DNA from: Bacteroidaceae bacterium
GTDB lineage: Bacteria; Bacteroidota; Bacteroidia; Bacteroidales; Bacteroidaceae
Direction: 5' to 3'
NCBI GenBank assembly: GCA_017448965.1
Contig: JAFSKK010000042.1
Span: forward strand, 1 to 64,000
DNA length: 64,000 nt
Part shown: positions 8,299-16,714 of the stretch, piece by piece
How positions within the stretch are numbered: position 1 is the first letter of the stretch
Layout: each line of letters opens with the position of its first letter
Program-made: the position numbers and the translations under genes
The notes under the pieces: generated by a model
Database searches by the model: none
What the model saw: the letters and a program-made list of their open reading frames with translations, nothing else
Told to the model about the DNA's origin: nothing

Positions 8299-8461
8299 GT
8301 GGCGTGGCCGTTTTGGTGCCATACGAATGGCCGTTTTCACAGCTCTGCCGTTACTGTTTTGTCTTCGTCCGCGTTTGCATGATTCCTTATGACAAATAGT
8401 TACTTTATGCTCAATTTATGTTATAAAGTGTTAATCTTGAAGAAAATGAGATAAATAAGTG

Positions 8462-8469
8462 TACCTTTG
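8462..8469 (+). promoter_or_regulatory. -7 promoter box of the TPR gene
   Basis: TACCTTTG matches TAnnTTTG, with TTG at 8437-8439 as a possible -33 box (22-bp spacing). It lies 39 bp before the ATG at 8509. Confidence 0.6.
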
Positions 8470-8508
8470 TGGCAGAATTCTAATTGGTAAAGAAGGTAAT
8501 AGGAAAAA

Positions 8509-10500
8509 ATGAAAGAAAAAAGAATGTTCTTGGTGCCGTTGCTGATGGTTGGTTCAGCCCTGTGTATGCAGGCGCAGCAGACGGCAGTGAAGGCGGTGGC
8601 TGATGGCCACTACTTGGGAGCAAGACAGCAGTTTGAGCGTTTCCTCGATGAGCATGAGGACGAGAAGGGTAGCGAGGACGCCGAGGCCCTGATGCTGGTG
8701 TGCGACTATGTGTTGGGCAGTGCTGGCACGGCCGACCGCATAGGCGAGTGGACAGAGTCTCACCCGTTGTCGCAGTATGGTGATGTCTTGCGTGTGTTCA
8801 GACGTAATTTGTTGATCAAGGAGTCTCGTTTTGAAGAAGCGTTGAGCATGTTCTTCGAGGATGAGGAGAATGGGTTCTCTCTTGAGACTCCGCTGCCATA
8901 TCCGTTGACAGGCTTGAGCGAGGAGGCATGCAGTTATAACAATGTGCTGTATCGTCTGGCTGGTGAGAAACTGTATGACGAAGGGCAGTATCACCGTGCC
9001 TTGCCTTATCTGGAGGCAGGTGAGAAGACACGCACATCGTGGTATAAGCTGGGTATGTGCTACTACAATGGAGGCGCATTTGACAAGGCTCAGACGGCAT
9101 TGGCTGAAGCGGCAAGGAATGAGGAGGACGAGATGGCGCAGAACGCATGGCTGCATGTGGGCATCGCGGCTTTGCAGCAGAAGAAGACCGCTGAGGCACA
9201 GCAGGCTTTCCTCAAAGCATCGAGGATGTATGCCAATCCAGCGCTCCGCGAACAGGCGCTTTACAACTATTCGTTGACCCTTCACGGGCAGCAGTCGCCG
9301 AACACGGTGACGGTGATGGAGCAGTTCTTGCAGGAGTTCCCTTCGTCGCAGTACGCCACAGCGGTTTCGCAGTGTCTGACTGAGGTGTATATGACCAAGA
9401 AGGACTACACGAAGGCACTCAGCGCCATCAGCAGGGTGCAGACGCCGAATGCGGACACACAAGCGGAGAAGCAGAAGGTTCTTTACAACTTGGCGTTTGA
9501 GAACCTGAGCAGGAATAAGGTGCAGGATGCGCTCACGTATGCCACGCAAGCGGTGACACTTGGCAATCAGGATGCAGAGGCGTATGCGGAGGCTTACTAC
9601 CTGAGGGGCGACTGCAACTATCGTCTGGGCAACTTTGAGCAGGCAGCGAATGATTTGAACACGGCCATCAACTTGGGAAGAAAAACTCCAAGTGGCGCGC
9701 TGAAGAATCAGGAGTATGCACAGTACAGTTTGGGATATGCACTCTTCAAACAGCAGAAATATAATGCGGCGATTGAACAGTTCCAGAAGATAGCAGAGGC
9801 AACAGGAGGCAATGGTGCGATGAGGGCTGATGCATACAACCGCATCGGCGACTGCTATCTGAATATGCGCAACTATGACGAGGCCAATGCGAACTATGAG
9901 TTGGCCAAGAAGACGGATCACACACTGGGCGATTATTCGATGCTGCAGATGGCTTACATCGAGGGCTTGCGTGGCAACTATGCCAAGAAGGTACAAATCA
10001 TCAACCAGATGACGGCTGAATATCCTGCATCGGCACAGGGTGCAAAGGCGATGTTTGAGCAGGGCAGGGCATACGTGCTCTCAGGTCAGGAAGATGAGGC
10101 GGCAGCGGTGTTTAGAACGTTGGGCATCAGGTATCCGCAGAGCGAGTATGCACAGAAGGCGAGAGAGGAATTGGAGAATATGGCTGCCAACATCGCTATG
10201 CGTGACTCCATTGCAGCGGCTCAAGACTCTATTGCCACAGAGGCTGCAAAGGCACCTGTGTTGGCGGCTCAGCAGTTGTTCAATGCAGGGCAGTATCAGC
10301 AGGCAGAACAGCAACTGAACAAAGCCATCGATGAGGGCATCGGCAAGCCGTATTGGTTGGCAAGAGCATTTATCTTGCTGAGCGACATCTACAAGGCACA
10401 AGGCCGTGCGGTGGAGACAAAGCAGACGCTGGAGTCGCTGAAGGCGAACTACAAGGAAGATGATGACATCAGGATGATGATAGAGGAGAGGTTGAGGTAG
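8509..10500 (+). CDS. secreted tetratricopeptide-repeat protein
   Basis: A 663-residue periplasmic protein with an N-terminal signal peptide (cleavage likely after MQAQ, about residue 22) followed by many TPR units. Typical helices such as ALPYLEAGEKTRTSWYKLGMCYY and AEAYYLRGDCNYRLGNFEQAAND are visible from about residue 150 to 640. TPRs are protein-binding scaffolds. The gene is 43 bp upstream of an outer-membrane barrel gene and is probably in the same operon, so it may help assemble or anchor that barrel; this is inference. The exact role is unknown. Confidence 0.85.
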   Translation: MKEKRMFLVPLLMVGSALCMQAQQTAVKAVADGHYLGARQQFERFLDEHEDEKGSEDAEALMLVCDYVLGSAGTADRIGEWTESHPLSQYGDVLRVFRRNLLIKESRFEEALSMFFEDEENGFSLETPLPYPLTGLSEEACSYNNVLYRLAGEKLYDEGQYHRALPYLEAGEKTRTSWYKLGMCYYNGGAFDKAQTALAEAARNEEDEMAQNAWLHVGIAALQQKKTAEAQQAFLKASRMYANPALREQALYNYSLTLHGQQSPNTVTVMEQFLQEFPSSQYATAVSQCLTEVYMTKKDYTKALSAISRVQTPNADTQAEKQKVLYNLAFENLSRNKVQDALTYATQAVTLGNQDAEAYAEAYYLRGDCNYRLGNFEQAANDLNTAINLGRKTPSGALKNQEYAQYSLGYALFKQQKYNAAIEQFQKIAEATGGNGAMRADAYNRIGDCYLNMRNYDEANANYELAKKTDHTLGDYSMLQMAYIEGLRGNYAKKVQIINQMTAEYPASAQGAKAMFEQGRAYVLSGQEDEAAAVFRTLGIRYPQSEYAQKAREELENMAANIAMRDSIAAAQDSIATEAAKAPVLAAQQLFNAGQYQQAEQQLNKAIDEGIGKPYWLARAFILLSDIYKAQGRAVETKQTLESLKANYKEDDDIRMMIEERLR

Positions 10501-10543
10501 AGTTTAAAGTTTAGAGTTTAAAGATTAAAGTTTAGAGTTTAAG
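10501..10543. repeat. AT-rich short tandem repeats
   Basis: The gap is a run of degenerate AGTTTAAAG/AGTTTAGAG units between the TPR gene and the barrel gene. No promoter or terminator is visible, which is consistent with co-transcription. Confidence 0.7.
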
Positions 10544-12214
10544 ATGAAGAAAATCATATCACTTTTAGTTTTTAGTACCTCGGTGTTCTCTGCATGGGCG
10601 CAGTTGAACAACACTGTCGAGGTGACCAACGAGGTGAAGCCTGTGACGACGGATGTGAAGAAGGTGGACGTGAAGACACAACCTGCGGAGACAAAGGTGA
10701 AGCACTACACAATGCAGTATGATGTGAGTGGGAAGACGTTGAGCAACTATGCTCCCGAGTCGTTGGGCGACTACGAGAGTGAGGCGGTGTGGAAAGGCAG
10801 AAAGAATGGGTATCTGCATTTGGCTGGCGGCGTGCAGGGTATGCTGGATGGTCAGGCGGCTTATCAGTTAGGCCTGACCGATAAGGATGTGCTGGGATTT
10901 GACTTGTCGCTGAAAGGCTTTAACGGTCATGCGAAGGACAATGGGTTCTATGATGTGAGGGGATGGAAGAGCCGTGACTATACGAACCGTGTAGCATTGA
11001 AGTATAACCACCATTTCGACCAAGGAGTGGATTTCTTCATGAAGGGGTCGTTTGAGAACCGTGTGTTCAACTATATGGGAGGAAACTTGGGCACGACAGA
11101 CAAGCAGCATGATGTGCTGAGCAGTTTTGTGGCTGGATTCACACCTCTCAAGAACGGAAACTTCAGCGTGGATGCTACGGCTGGATTGGACTTCTTCAAC
11201 CAGAACTATCTGACGAACTTTGAGAAGAAGTTGGGAGAGACGCTGATTCATGCAGATGCCAATGGAGCCTATCAGTTCACGGACGAACATAGCGTGGGCT
11301 TGGGCGTTGGTTTCATTCATTCCGCATACGGAAACGACGAACTGAAAGGCATCACCCGTTTCCGCTTCACACCTCATTATCTCTATGAGACGGAGCAGAT
11401 GAACGTGCGTCTGGGTCTGTTTGTCAGCACGAAGGGAAATGTGGCACCTGATGCGTCTTTCACCTATCATCTCACCCCTAAAAGTGATGTTTATGTGGAG
11501 GCACTTGGCTATGAGGACAACAATGATTTCCGTCGTATGTCGGCGTTTCATCCTGCCTTTGCTTTGCCAGGCTATATCAGCCCCGACAAAAGTGGTGTCA
11601 TCAAAATGGGAGCGGAGTTCCACCAACTGGATGCCTGTGTGGGATACCGCTTCAAGGGAATGAATGGCTTAGGAGGTGACATCCATGTGGGTTATGATTT
11701 CTCGAAAGACTCGTATGATGTTGATGGCATGTTCAACGCGTTGGGAGGACGTTACCTCGCATGGATGGCGGCAGGAAAGAACCGCCGCTTCTATATGGAT
11801 GCTGACTTCACCTATGCTTATGCTGATATTGTGAAGGTGGAAGCACGGAACCAACTGAACCTGGAGAGCGGAAAGAATTCTGGTGATGAAAAGTGGGTGT
11901 CGGGTTCCTATACATCCCCGGTGTTCGAGATGGATTGGAAGGCTGACGTGAAGATTGTCAAGGACTTCTATTTCGGCTTGGATTGGCGATATGCCACCTT
12001 CCACATGGGTGACCTCGGTTTGGAAGAGGGTACGCAGTATGATCGTCCTGACATCATCAATTTGGGAGCAAGTCTGCGTTACACATTGCCGATCAAACAG
12101 CCTCTCACCGTCTTCTTGAAGGGGGATAATCTCCTGAACCAAAAGTATGACCGCTACCTCGGCTATCGCAACGTGGGAGCCACTTTCTTGGGCGGTTTTG
12201 CCCTCAGTTTTTGA
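10544..12214 (+). CDS. outer-membrane beta-barrel protein, TonB-receptor-like without plug
   Basis: A 556-residue protein with a signal peptide ending near residue 19 (FSAWAQ), a short charged linker and a long region of alternating hydrophobic/polar beta strands. The final segment (LTVFLKGDNLLNQKYDRYLG ... FLGGFALSF) closely resembles the end of TonB-dependent receptor barrels, including the terminal phenylalanine used in BAM recognition. No plug domain or TonB box is evident, so a porin-like or receptor-derived barrel is more likely than a classical transporter. It lies directly downstream of the TPR gene. Confidence 0.75.
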   Translation: MKKIISLLVFSTSVFSAWAQLNNTVEVTNEVKPVTTDVKKVDVKTQPAETKVKHYTMQYDVSGKTLSNYAPESLGDYESEAVWKGRKNGYLHLAGGVQGMLDGQAAYQLGLTDKDVLGFDLSLKGFNGHAKDNGFYDVRGWKSRDYTNRVALKYNHHFDQGVDFFMKGSFENRVFNYMGGNLGTTDKQHDVLSSFVAGFTPLKNGNFSVDATAGLDFFNQNYLTNFEKKLGETLIHADANGAYQFTDEHSVGLGVGFIHSAYGNDELKGITRFRFTPHYLYETEQMNVRLGLFVSTKGNVAPDASFTYHLTPKSDVYVEALGYEDNNDFRRMSAFHPAFALPGYISPDKSGVIKMGAEFHQLDACVGYRFKGMNGLGGDIHVGYDFSKDSYDVDGMFNALGGRYLAWMAAGKNRRFYMDADFTYAYADIVKVEARNQLNLESGKNSGDEKWVSGSYTSPVFEMDWKADVKIVKDFYFGLDWRYATFHMGDLGLEEGTQYDRPDIINLGASLRYTLPIKQPLTVFLKGDNLLNQKYDRYLGYRNVGATFLGGFALSF

Positions 12215-12230
12215 AAAAGAGGAACAAAAA

Positions 12231-12263
12231 TTTGGAAGATATGGGTGAAAAGCACTAACTTTG
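12231..12263 (+). promoter_or_regulatory. greA promoter
   Basis: A TTTG -33 box (12231-12234) and TAACTTTG -7 box (12256-12263), 21 bp apart, form a good Bacteroidetes promoter. It lies just after the barrel gene's stop at 12214. Transcription should start around 12270, leaving a leader of about 105 nt before the greA ATG. Confidence 0.8.
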
Positions 12264-12274
12264 CACTCGAAAAA

Positions 12275-12325
12275 GATTGGAAGGGTTCCGACTCTCGTGG
12301 AGAGTGTCGGGATTCTTTTTCTTTT
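12275..12325 (+). terminator. terminator-like hairpin in the greA leader
   Basis: A long stem starts a few bases after the predicted transcription start. CCGACTCTC pairs with GAGAGTGTCGG (two-base bulge) around a GTG loop, extended by several weaker pairs, then comes TTTTTCTTTT. It lies downstream of the greA promoter rather than before it, so it can act as an attenuator of greA. It would also terminate read-through from the barrel gene. Confidence 0.7.
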
Positions 12326-12374
12326 CGTCCTTCAAAAAAACTAACAAAGTAACAATCAAAAAAAGGAAAATACT

Positions 12375-12845
12375 ATGGCTTATATGTCACAAGAGGGCTA
12401 CGACAAACTTCGTGCCCAGATCAAGCAACTGGAAGAGGTTGACCGTCCAGAGGTCATCCGTCAGATTGCTGAGGCTCGCGAAAAAGGCGACCTCTCAGAG
12501 AATGCTGAGTATGATGCGGCAAAAGAAGCTCAGGGTAAACTCGAAACAAAGATTGCGGAGTTGAAGGCTATTCTTGCCGACACGAAAATTCTTGACCCCT
12601 CAAAACTCAAGAACAAGGATGAGGTGCAGATTCTTTCGAAGGTGGAACTGAAGAATGTGGACAATGGCATGAAGTTGACGTACACCATCGTGAGTGAAGG
12701 GGAGGCAAATCTCCGCGAGAATAAAATTTCCATCAAGACTCCTATTGCACAGGGTTTGCTGGGCAAGAAAGTGGGCGATGTGGCTGAGGTCACAGTGCCA
12801 CGTGGCGTGATGAAGTTTGAAATCATGAACATCAGTTTCGGATAA
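12375..12845 (+). CDS. greA: transcription elongation factor GreA
   Basis: Binds the secondary channel of RNA polymerase and stimulates cleavage of backtracked RNA. The 156-residue length is standard. The N-terminal coiled coil is clear (residues about 1-75, with IAEAREKGDLSENAEYDAAK carrying the acidic tip residues), followed by the C-terminal FKBP-like domain (ISIKTPIAQGLLGKKVGDVA). It heads a likely operon with the HIT protein (2-bp gap) and the thioesterase. A strong promoter and a terminator-like leader hairpin precede it. Confidence 0.95.
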   Translation: MAYMSQEGYDKLRAQIKQLEEVDRPEVIRQIAEAREKGDLSENAEYDAAKEAQGKLETKIAELKAILADTKILDPSKLKNKDEVQILSKVELKNVDNGMKLTYTIVSEGEANLRENKISIKTPIAQGLLGKKVGDVAEVTVPRGVMKFEIMNISFG

Positions 12846-12847
12846 TC

Positions 12848-13243
12848 ATGGGTATTTTTGCTAAAATTGCAGCAGGGGAGATTCCTTCCTACAAGTGTGC
12901 CGAGAACGACGAGTTTTATGCTTTTCTCGACATCAATCCGCTCGTGAAGGGGCATACGCTGGTCATCCCACGTCGTGAGGTGGATTACATCTTCGATATG
13001 GAGGATGATGAACTGGCTCGCTTCGAAGTGTTTGCCAAGAAGGTGGCAGTAGCTATCAAGGCGGCTTTCCCATGCGTGAAGGTGGGGCAGGCTGTGCTGG
13101 GTCTTGAAGTGCCACATGCTCACATCCACCTTATCCCCATGCAGAGCGAGAAGGACATGAACTTCGCCAATCCGAAGTTGGGTCTTCCTGCTGAGGAGAT
13201 GCAGGAGATTGCTGACAAGATTTATCAGGAGTTCTCGAAGTAA
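12848..13243 (+). CDS. HIT-family nucleotide-binding protein
   Basis: A 131-residue histidine-triad protein, a small cytoplasmic hydrolase or transferase acting on nucleoside phosphoramidates or dinucleotides. The signature is HAHIH at residues 89-93 within VPHAHIHLIPM, the second histidine being the nucleophile. The N-terminus (IFAKIAAGEIPSYKCAEND) is typical of the Hint branch. It starts 2 bp after greA and is surely co-transcribed; the greA-HIT pairing is common in Bacteroidales. Confidence 0.93.
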   Translation: MGIFAKIAAGEIPSYKCAENDEFYAFLDINPLVKGHTLVIPRREVDYIFDMEDDELARFEVFAKKVAVAIKAAFPCVKVGQAVLGLEVPHAHIHLIPMQSEKDMNFANPKLGLPAEEMQEIADKIYQEFSK

Positions 13244-13273
13244 ATTGTTAATTGTCAAATTGTAAATGGAATT

Positions 13274-13696
13274 GTGCTGACACAACAAGAATGTGACTTC
13301 CTTCACTCACGCATGCAAGGCACGATTATTGAGGCCTTGGGCATCCGATTCCTTCCCACCGACGATGAGTTCGCGGTGGCAGAGATGCCCATTTGCCCTT
13401 CCACACGACAGTATCTGGGCATCTTGCATGGAGGCGCTTCACTCACGTTGGCTGAAACCATTGCAGGGGTGGGCTCGCTCCATCTGACCAACTATGACGA
13501 GTCTTTGGCTGTGTGTGGCACAGAAGTCAATGCCAGCCATGTTGCGATGTCGGCCACAGAGGGAAAGGTGTATGGAAAGGCGCGTCTTATTCATGCAGGG
13601 AAAGGCACTCATGTCTGGAGTGTGGATATTGTGGGTGAAGACGGCACCATCATCTCGGCTGAACGGGTGACGAACCGTATCATTCAGCGTAAGTGA
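13274..13696 (+). CDS. PaaI-type hotdog-fold thioesterase
   Basis: A 140-residue acyl-CoA thioesterase of the hotdog fold. The motif LHGGASLTLAETIAGVGS matches the active-site helix of the PaaI/YbdB/menaquinone-thioesterase group, with the glutamate as likely catalytic residue. The best start is a GTG at 13274, since no in-frame ATG lies nearby. It is the third gene of the greA cluster, 30 bp after the HIT gene, and ends before a strong terminator. DHNA-CoA thioesterase for menaquinone synthesis is one possible role, not provable here. Confidence 0.8.
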   Translation: MLTQQECDFLHSRMQGTIIEALGIRFLPTDDEFAVAEMPICPSTRQYLGILHGGASLTLAETIAGVGSLHLTNYDESLAVCGTEVNASHVAMSATEGKVYGKARLIHAGKGTHVWSVDIVGEDGTIISAERVTNRIIQRK

Positions 13697-14011
13697 AGGA
13701 GAAGGATCATCCCTTCCGTTAGACATGCAATTAGACATACGAAGACCTACATCATGGGCCAAAGAAAAAGGGGCACCTCATTTCGAGTTGCCCCTTTTTT
13801 CGTGCCGAAGCACGAAGTTGGTTTTTAAAGAGAATTGAACCTTAGTTCAATCTTTTTGCCTCCAGAGCGCTGTGCTCTTTTGGCGGAAGGCGACGGACTT
13901 CACAGCCCACCTTCAATAGGTTTTTGGTTTAGTTAAGCATTAATTGTTTATATTACATGTAAAAGCAAAAGTTCTTCCTTGGGGGTGAACGGCGGCTTGC
14001 AGTTCTGAGGA
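13697..14011. other. 315-bp convergent gap with several small hairpins
   Basis: After the terminator come CGTGC-CGAA-GCACG (13801-13814), ATTGAAC-CTTA-GTTCAAT followed by CTTTTTG (13834-13857, itself terminator-like), and an imperfect hairpin near 13860-13890. No open frame, tRNA or known RNA family is recognised. A small RNA is possible but no promoter is convincing. Confidence 0.5.
13765..13800 (+). terminator. terminator after the greA cluster
   Basis: The stem AAAAAGGGGCACCTC pairs with GAGTTGCCCCTTTTTT (one mismatch) and ends in a T run. The A/T tails on both sides would let it work in both directions. Confidence 0.85.
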
Positions 14012-14512
14012 TTACTGCACCTCGTCCTTGGTCGCGATGTTGATGATGGAGTCGTTTGTTGCCTTTGTCTCGGCTTGGCTTACATCCTTCACACGAATGG
14101 CTTGCTGCACATCGCTTGACTTGATGTAGGGGTCAACTGCCATCACGTTGCCGTTCTCCTCAGCTTCCTGTTCTCCAATGGCATGCTCGGCTGCACGTCC
14201 GATGGTGAGAGCCATCGCCACCACTGCCGCTGCTTTGAAGAAGGGAGATGCATGACGGGTCGCCATCTTGATGATGCGAGCCTTGGGCTTTTCCTCGTTG
14301 GAAATTTGAGCAAGGATGCGCTCATCGAAGTCTTCACCCAATGCCTCCTCTTTGGCTGTTGCCTCGTATTGGAAGAGGTCAGCATATTGAGCCAGATGGG
14401 CAGGTACATCCTCCTGAGAGAAGAACGAACGCAGAATCTGCTCCTCCTGCAACGTGGTGGTGCAGGCGAAGTAGCTTTCCAGCAGTTGTTCTATGTACTT
14501 GTAATCCATCAT
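14012..14512 (-). CDS. probable anti-sigma factor / sigma-linked membrane protein
   Basis: A 166-residue protein encoded 68 bp after an ECF sigma gene on the same strand. The N-terminal part is acidic and helical (about residues 1-85). One probable membrane segment follows (FFKAAAVVAMALTIG, about 90-104), then a polar tail. Cytoplasmic helices, a single membrane span and an extracytoplasmic tail are the layout of many anti-sigma factors, but there is no clear zinc-binding HxxxCxxC motif. The assignment rests on size, topology and neighbourhood. Confidence 0.6.
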   Translation of the reverse strand: MMDYKYIEQLLESYFACTTTLQEEQILRSFFSQEDVPAHLAQYADLFQYEATAKEEALGEDFDERILAQISNEEKPKARIIKMATRHASPFFKAAAVVAMALTIGRAAEHAIGEQEAEENGNVMAVDPYIKSSDVQQAIRVKDVSQAETKATNDSIINIATKDEVQ

Positions 14513-14580
14513 TGTGAGTGAGTTTTTGGGGATACTTTTCCATACCCCTCTGTTTATACGACGGATGAGAATGGGAAAAG

Positions 14581-15087
14581 TTACAGAAAAAATGATTTTT
14601 TTTGCAAAATTTTTTCCTTCATCTCGTTCCTGGCTCGGAAGAGTGTTACTTTTACGTCTGATTCTGAAATGCTTAACGCGGTTGCTATCTCTTTATAAGT
14701 TTTTCCTTCTATGTCTCTTAATTGTAAGATGGTGCGCTGTTTTTCGGGCAGCGCGTTGATGATGTTGGCGATGAATCCACGCGTTTCCTGCTTCACCAGT
14801 TGGCTGTCAGAACTTCCTTGTCCTTCGTCGGGAAGATCGTGTTTCTCGTCATCGAACGAGATGTTCAGATTTTCTCTCTTTTCCTTGCGGTCGATGGCCA
14901 AGTTTCGAGCCATTGTCAAGGCAAATGATTCCAGATTCTCCACCTGCGCCAGTTCGTCGCGTCGTTCCCACAGTTTCAGGAGAGTGTCCTGCACGATGTC
15001 CTCCGCCTCCTCCCTGTTCAGGACGATGCGTAACGCGGTGCGGAAGAGGATGTTCTTCAGCGGAAGGATATCGTGCTGGAAATTCAT
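14581..15087 (-). CDS. ECF-family RNA polymerase sigma factor
   Basis: A 168-residue sigma-70-family factor with only regions 2 and 4. Region 2 covers about residues 8-75 (AEDIVQDTLLKLWERRDEL and FALTMARNLAIDRKEK). Region 4 covers about 110-160 (LPEKQRTILQLRDIEGKTYKEIA, then a helix-turn-helix ending SDVKVTLFRARNEMK). It would direct polymerase to a small regulon controlled by the downstream membrane protein, its likely anti-sigma factor. Regulon and signal are unknown. Confidence 0.9.
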   Translation of the reverse strand: MNFQHDILPLKNILFRTALRIVLNREEAEDIVQDTLLKLWERRDELAQVENLESFALTMARNLAIDRKEKRENLNISFDDEKHDLPDEGQGSSDSQLVKQETRGFIANIINALPEKQRTILQLRDIEGKTYKEIATALSISESDVKVTLFRARNEMKEKILQKKSFFL

Positions 15088-15088
15088 T

Positions 15089-15122
15089 TTTAGTTAGGAG
15101 TTAGAAGTTAGAACTTAGGAGT
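15089..15122. repeat. short GTTAGGAGTT-type repeats
   Basis: Degenerate tandem units of the form AGTTAGGAGTTAGAAGTTAG fill the gap between argB and the sigma gene. The same units reappear at 61055-61088. Confidence 0.7.
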
Positions 15123-15129
15123 TGGGTTC

Positions 15130-15927
15130 CTAACTGATGATAGTTCCCTTGGTGCCATCGATGGCATCTGCTTTGGTGATGATGACTTGTTTCACACCTG
15201 CCTTGACGGCTTCGAGGGCGTTTTCAATCTTGGGTATCATGCCACCGCTCACCGTTCCGTCGGCCTTCAACTGCTCGAAACTCTCTGCATTGATGTGGGG
15301 AATGACCGACATTTCGTCTTCTGGGTCGGTCAGCACACCAGCATGCTCAAAGCTGTAGATGAGCGTCACGTCGAAGTAGGGAGCCAACGCTTTGGCTGTC
15401 TCGCCTGCGATGGTGTCGGCATTTGTGTTGAGCAGATTTCCCTGTTTGTCGTGGGTGAGTGGTGCCATCACAGGCACTACGCCTTCGCTGATGAGGGTGG
15501 CCAGCATTTTGCCGTTGCAGGCATCCACATCGCCTACAAAGCCGAAGTCCACCATCTGCTCTGTACCGTCTTCCATCTTCACCTTCTTCAAGGGGCGTTT
15601 GTGCGACTGCATCACGTTCATGTCGGCACCTGTCAACCCTAACGCATTGATGCCGCATGCCTGCAGACGAGCCACAATGTTCTTGTTGACCAAACCGCCA
15701 TACACCATCGTCACCACTCGTAGCATTTCCGAATCTGTCACACGTCGGCCGCCAATCATGGTGCTTTCGATGCCCAGTTGTGCTGCCACTTTCGTTGCTG
15801 AACGTCCACCACCATGCACCAGCACTTTCGCGCCGTCGATGGCAGAGAAATCTTTCAAAAGTTGTTGCAGGGTGCTTTCGTCTTCCACGATTTTGCCCCC
15901 CACTTTCACTACTGTCAGTTTATCCAT
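15130..15927 (-). CDS. argB: N-acetylglutamate kinase (possibly N-succinylglutamate kinase)
   Basis: Amino-acid kinase family enzyme that phosphorylates N-acylated glutamate in arginine synthesis. Seen in sequence: an N-terminal VVKVGGKIV lysine/glycine loop, VLVHGGGRSATKVA, IGGRRVTDSEMLRVV, NADTIAGETAKAL and a C-terminal GTVSGGMIPKIENALEAV. An upstream ATG at 15948 would overlap the preceding Dabb gene and add seven atypical residues, so the start at 15927 (MDKLTVVKVGG) is preferred, giving 265 residues. Several Bacteroidetes use succinylated intermediates in arginine synthesis, so the acyl group is uncertain. No other arg genes are adjacent. Confidence 0.9.
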   Translation of the reverse strand: MDKLTVVKVGGKIVEDESTLQQLLKDFSAIDGAKVLVHGGGRSATKVAAQLGIESTMIGGRRVTDSEMLRVVTMVYGGLVNKNIVARLQACGINALGLTGADMNVMQSHKRPLKKVKMEDGTEQMVDFGFVGDVDACNGKMLATLISEGVVPVMAPLTHDKQGNLLNTNADTIAGETAKALAPYFDVTLIYSFEHAGVLTDPEDEMSVIPHINAESFEQLKADGTVSGGMIPKIENALEAVKAGVKQVIITKADAIDGTKGTIIS

Positions 15928-15937
15928 TTTTCTGTTT

Positions 15938-16243
15938 TCAAATTTCAAAATCGAGGCAACTTCTTTGTATGGTGTAAGGACGCACCTTCGTGTTGGCCAC
16001 CGCTACATGCTCAGGGTGTTGTGCATAACCTTTCAGCGCGGCTTCTGATTCGAGGGTGCTGTCGAGCATCACGTCTGCGTTGGAGGATGCGAGGCGACCA
16101 TCGATGTTCACTTTCACGTCGATGAGTCCAGGCACCTTGCCCACCAAGCCTTCGAGACCTTCCTTGATGCCACGTTTCACTTGTTGCTTCTCTTCTTCTG
16201 AGAGTTCTGGATTGAGTGTCCAGAGAATGATGTGTTTAACCAT
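15938..16243 (-). CDS. Dabb-domain (stress-responsive A/B barrel) protein
   Basis: A 101-residue protein starting MVKHIILWTLNPELSEEEKQ, the typical opening of the dimeric alpha/beta-barrel Dabb family, which continues with a GLVDVKVNID-like strand and a helix. Members form small ferredoxin-like dimers, often linked to stress or to unusual enzyme activities; no catalytic function can be assigned. It ends 10 bp before argB and begins 26 bp after RidA, so it is probably part of that minus-strand operon. Confidence 0.8.
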   Translation of the reverse strand: MVKHIILWTLNPELSEEEKQQVKRGIKEGLEGLVGKVPGLIDVKVNIDGRLASSNADVMLDSTLESEAALKGYAQHPEHVAVANTKVRPYTIQRSCLDFEI

Positions 16244-16269
16244 TATCCTATTTGTTTTGATGTTTCACT

Positions 16270-16644
16270 TCATTTCGAGGCCACCACTTCAATCTCCACC
16301 AATGCATTCTTTGGCAGCGTCTTCACGGCTACTGCTGAACGGGCAGGGAAAGGTTCTGTGAAGAACTCGGCATACACGCTGTTCATCTCGGCAAAGTCGC
16401 CCATGTCGGCCATGAATACGGTGGTTTTCACCACATGGGCCATCGACAAGCCTGCTGCTTCCAAGATGGCTTTCACGTTGGTCAGCGACTGGCGTGTCTG
16501 TTCCTTGATGCCTCCTTCGGGGAAGGCTCCTGTTTCAGGCACAAGTCCCAACTGTCCTGATGTGTAAACTAAGTTTCCTACTTGAATGGCTTGGCTGTAA
16601 GGGCCTATCGCCCCTGGTGCCTTCTTTGTACTGATTGCTTCCAT
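16270..16644 (-). CDS. ridA: RidA-family enamine/imine deaminase
   Basis: Small cytoplasmic enzyme that hydrolyses reactive 2-aminoacrylate-type enamines and imines produced by PLP enzymes. The sequence from MEAISTKKAPGAIGPYSQAI is a textbook N-terminus. The GDFAEMNSVYAEFF and RSAVAVKTLPKNALVEIEVV segments match the C-terminal signature with the substrate-binding arginine and glutamate. An open frame continues upstream to 16752 but overlaps the next gene, so the start at 16644 (124 residues) is chosen. Confidence 0.92.
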   Translation of the reverse strand: MEAISTKKAPGAIGPYSQAIQVGNLVYTSGQLGLVPETGAFPEGGIKEQTRQSLTNVKAILEAAGLSMAHVVKTTVFMADMGDFAEMNSVYAEFFTEPFPARSAVAVKTLPKNALVEIEVVASK

Positions 16645-16714
16645 TTTCTTATCGTTTGTGATGTGTTTAAGTCTTCCGTTGCTGTTGGGGAGGTTTCTGA
16701 AGGTCTTTGTTTCC

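Larger units (their letters stand above)
7827..8508. other. 682-bp divergent intergenic region, no convincing gene
   Basis: Contains the nadB promoter box, a 14-bp tandem repeat, a GC-rich palindromic element (copy A) and the promoter of the TPR gene. An 87-codon frame at 7928-8191 has no recognisable domain and runs into the repeat element, so it is not called a gene. Confidence 0.6.

Noticed and set aside
8554..9996. 480-codon minus-strand frame opposite the TPR gene
   Set aside because: Shadow frame; leucine/arginine/cysteine-rich with no coherent domain, and the plus-strand TPR pattern is clear.
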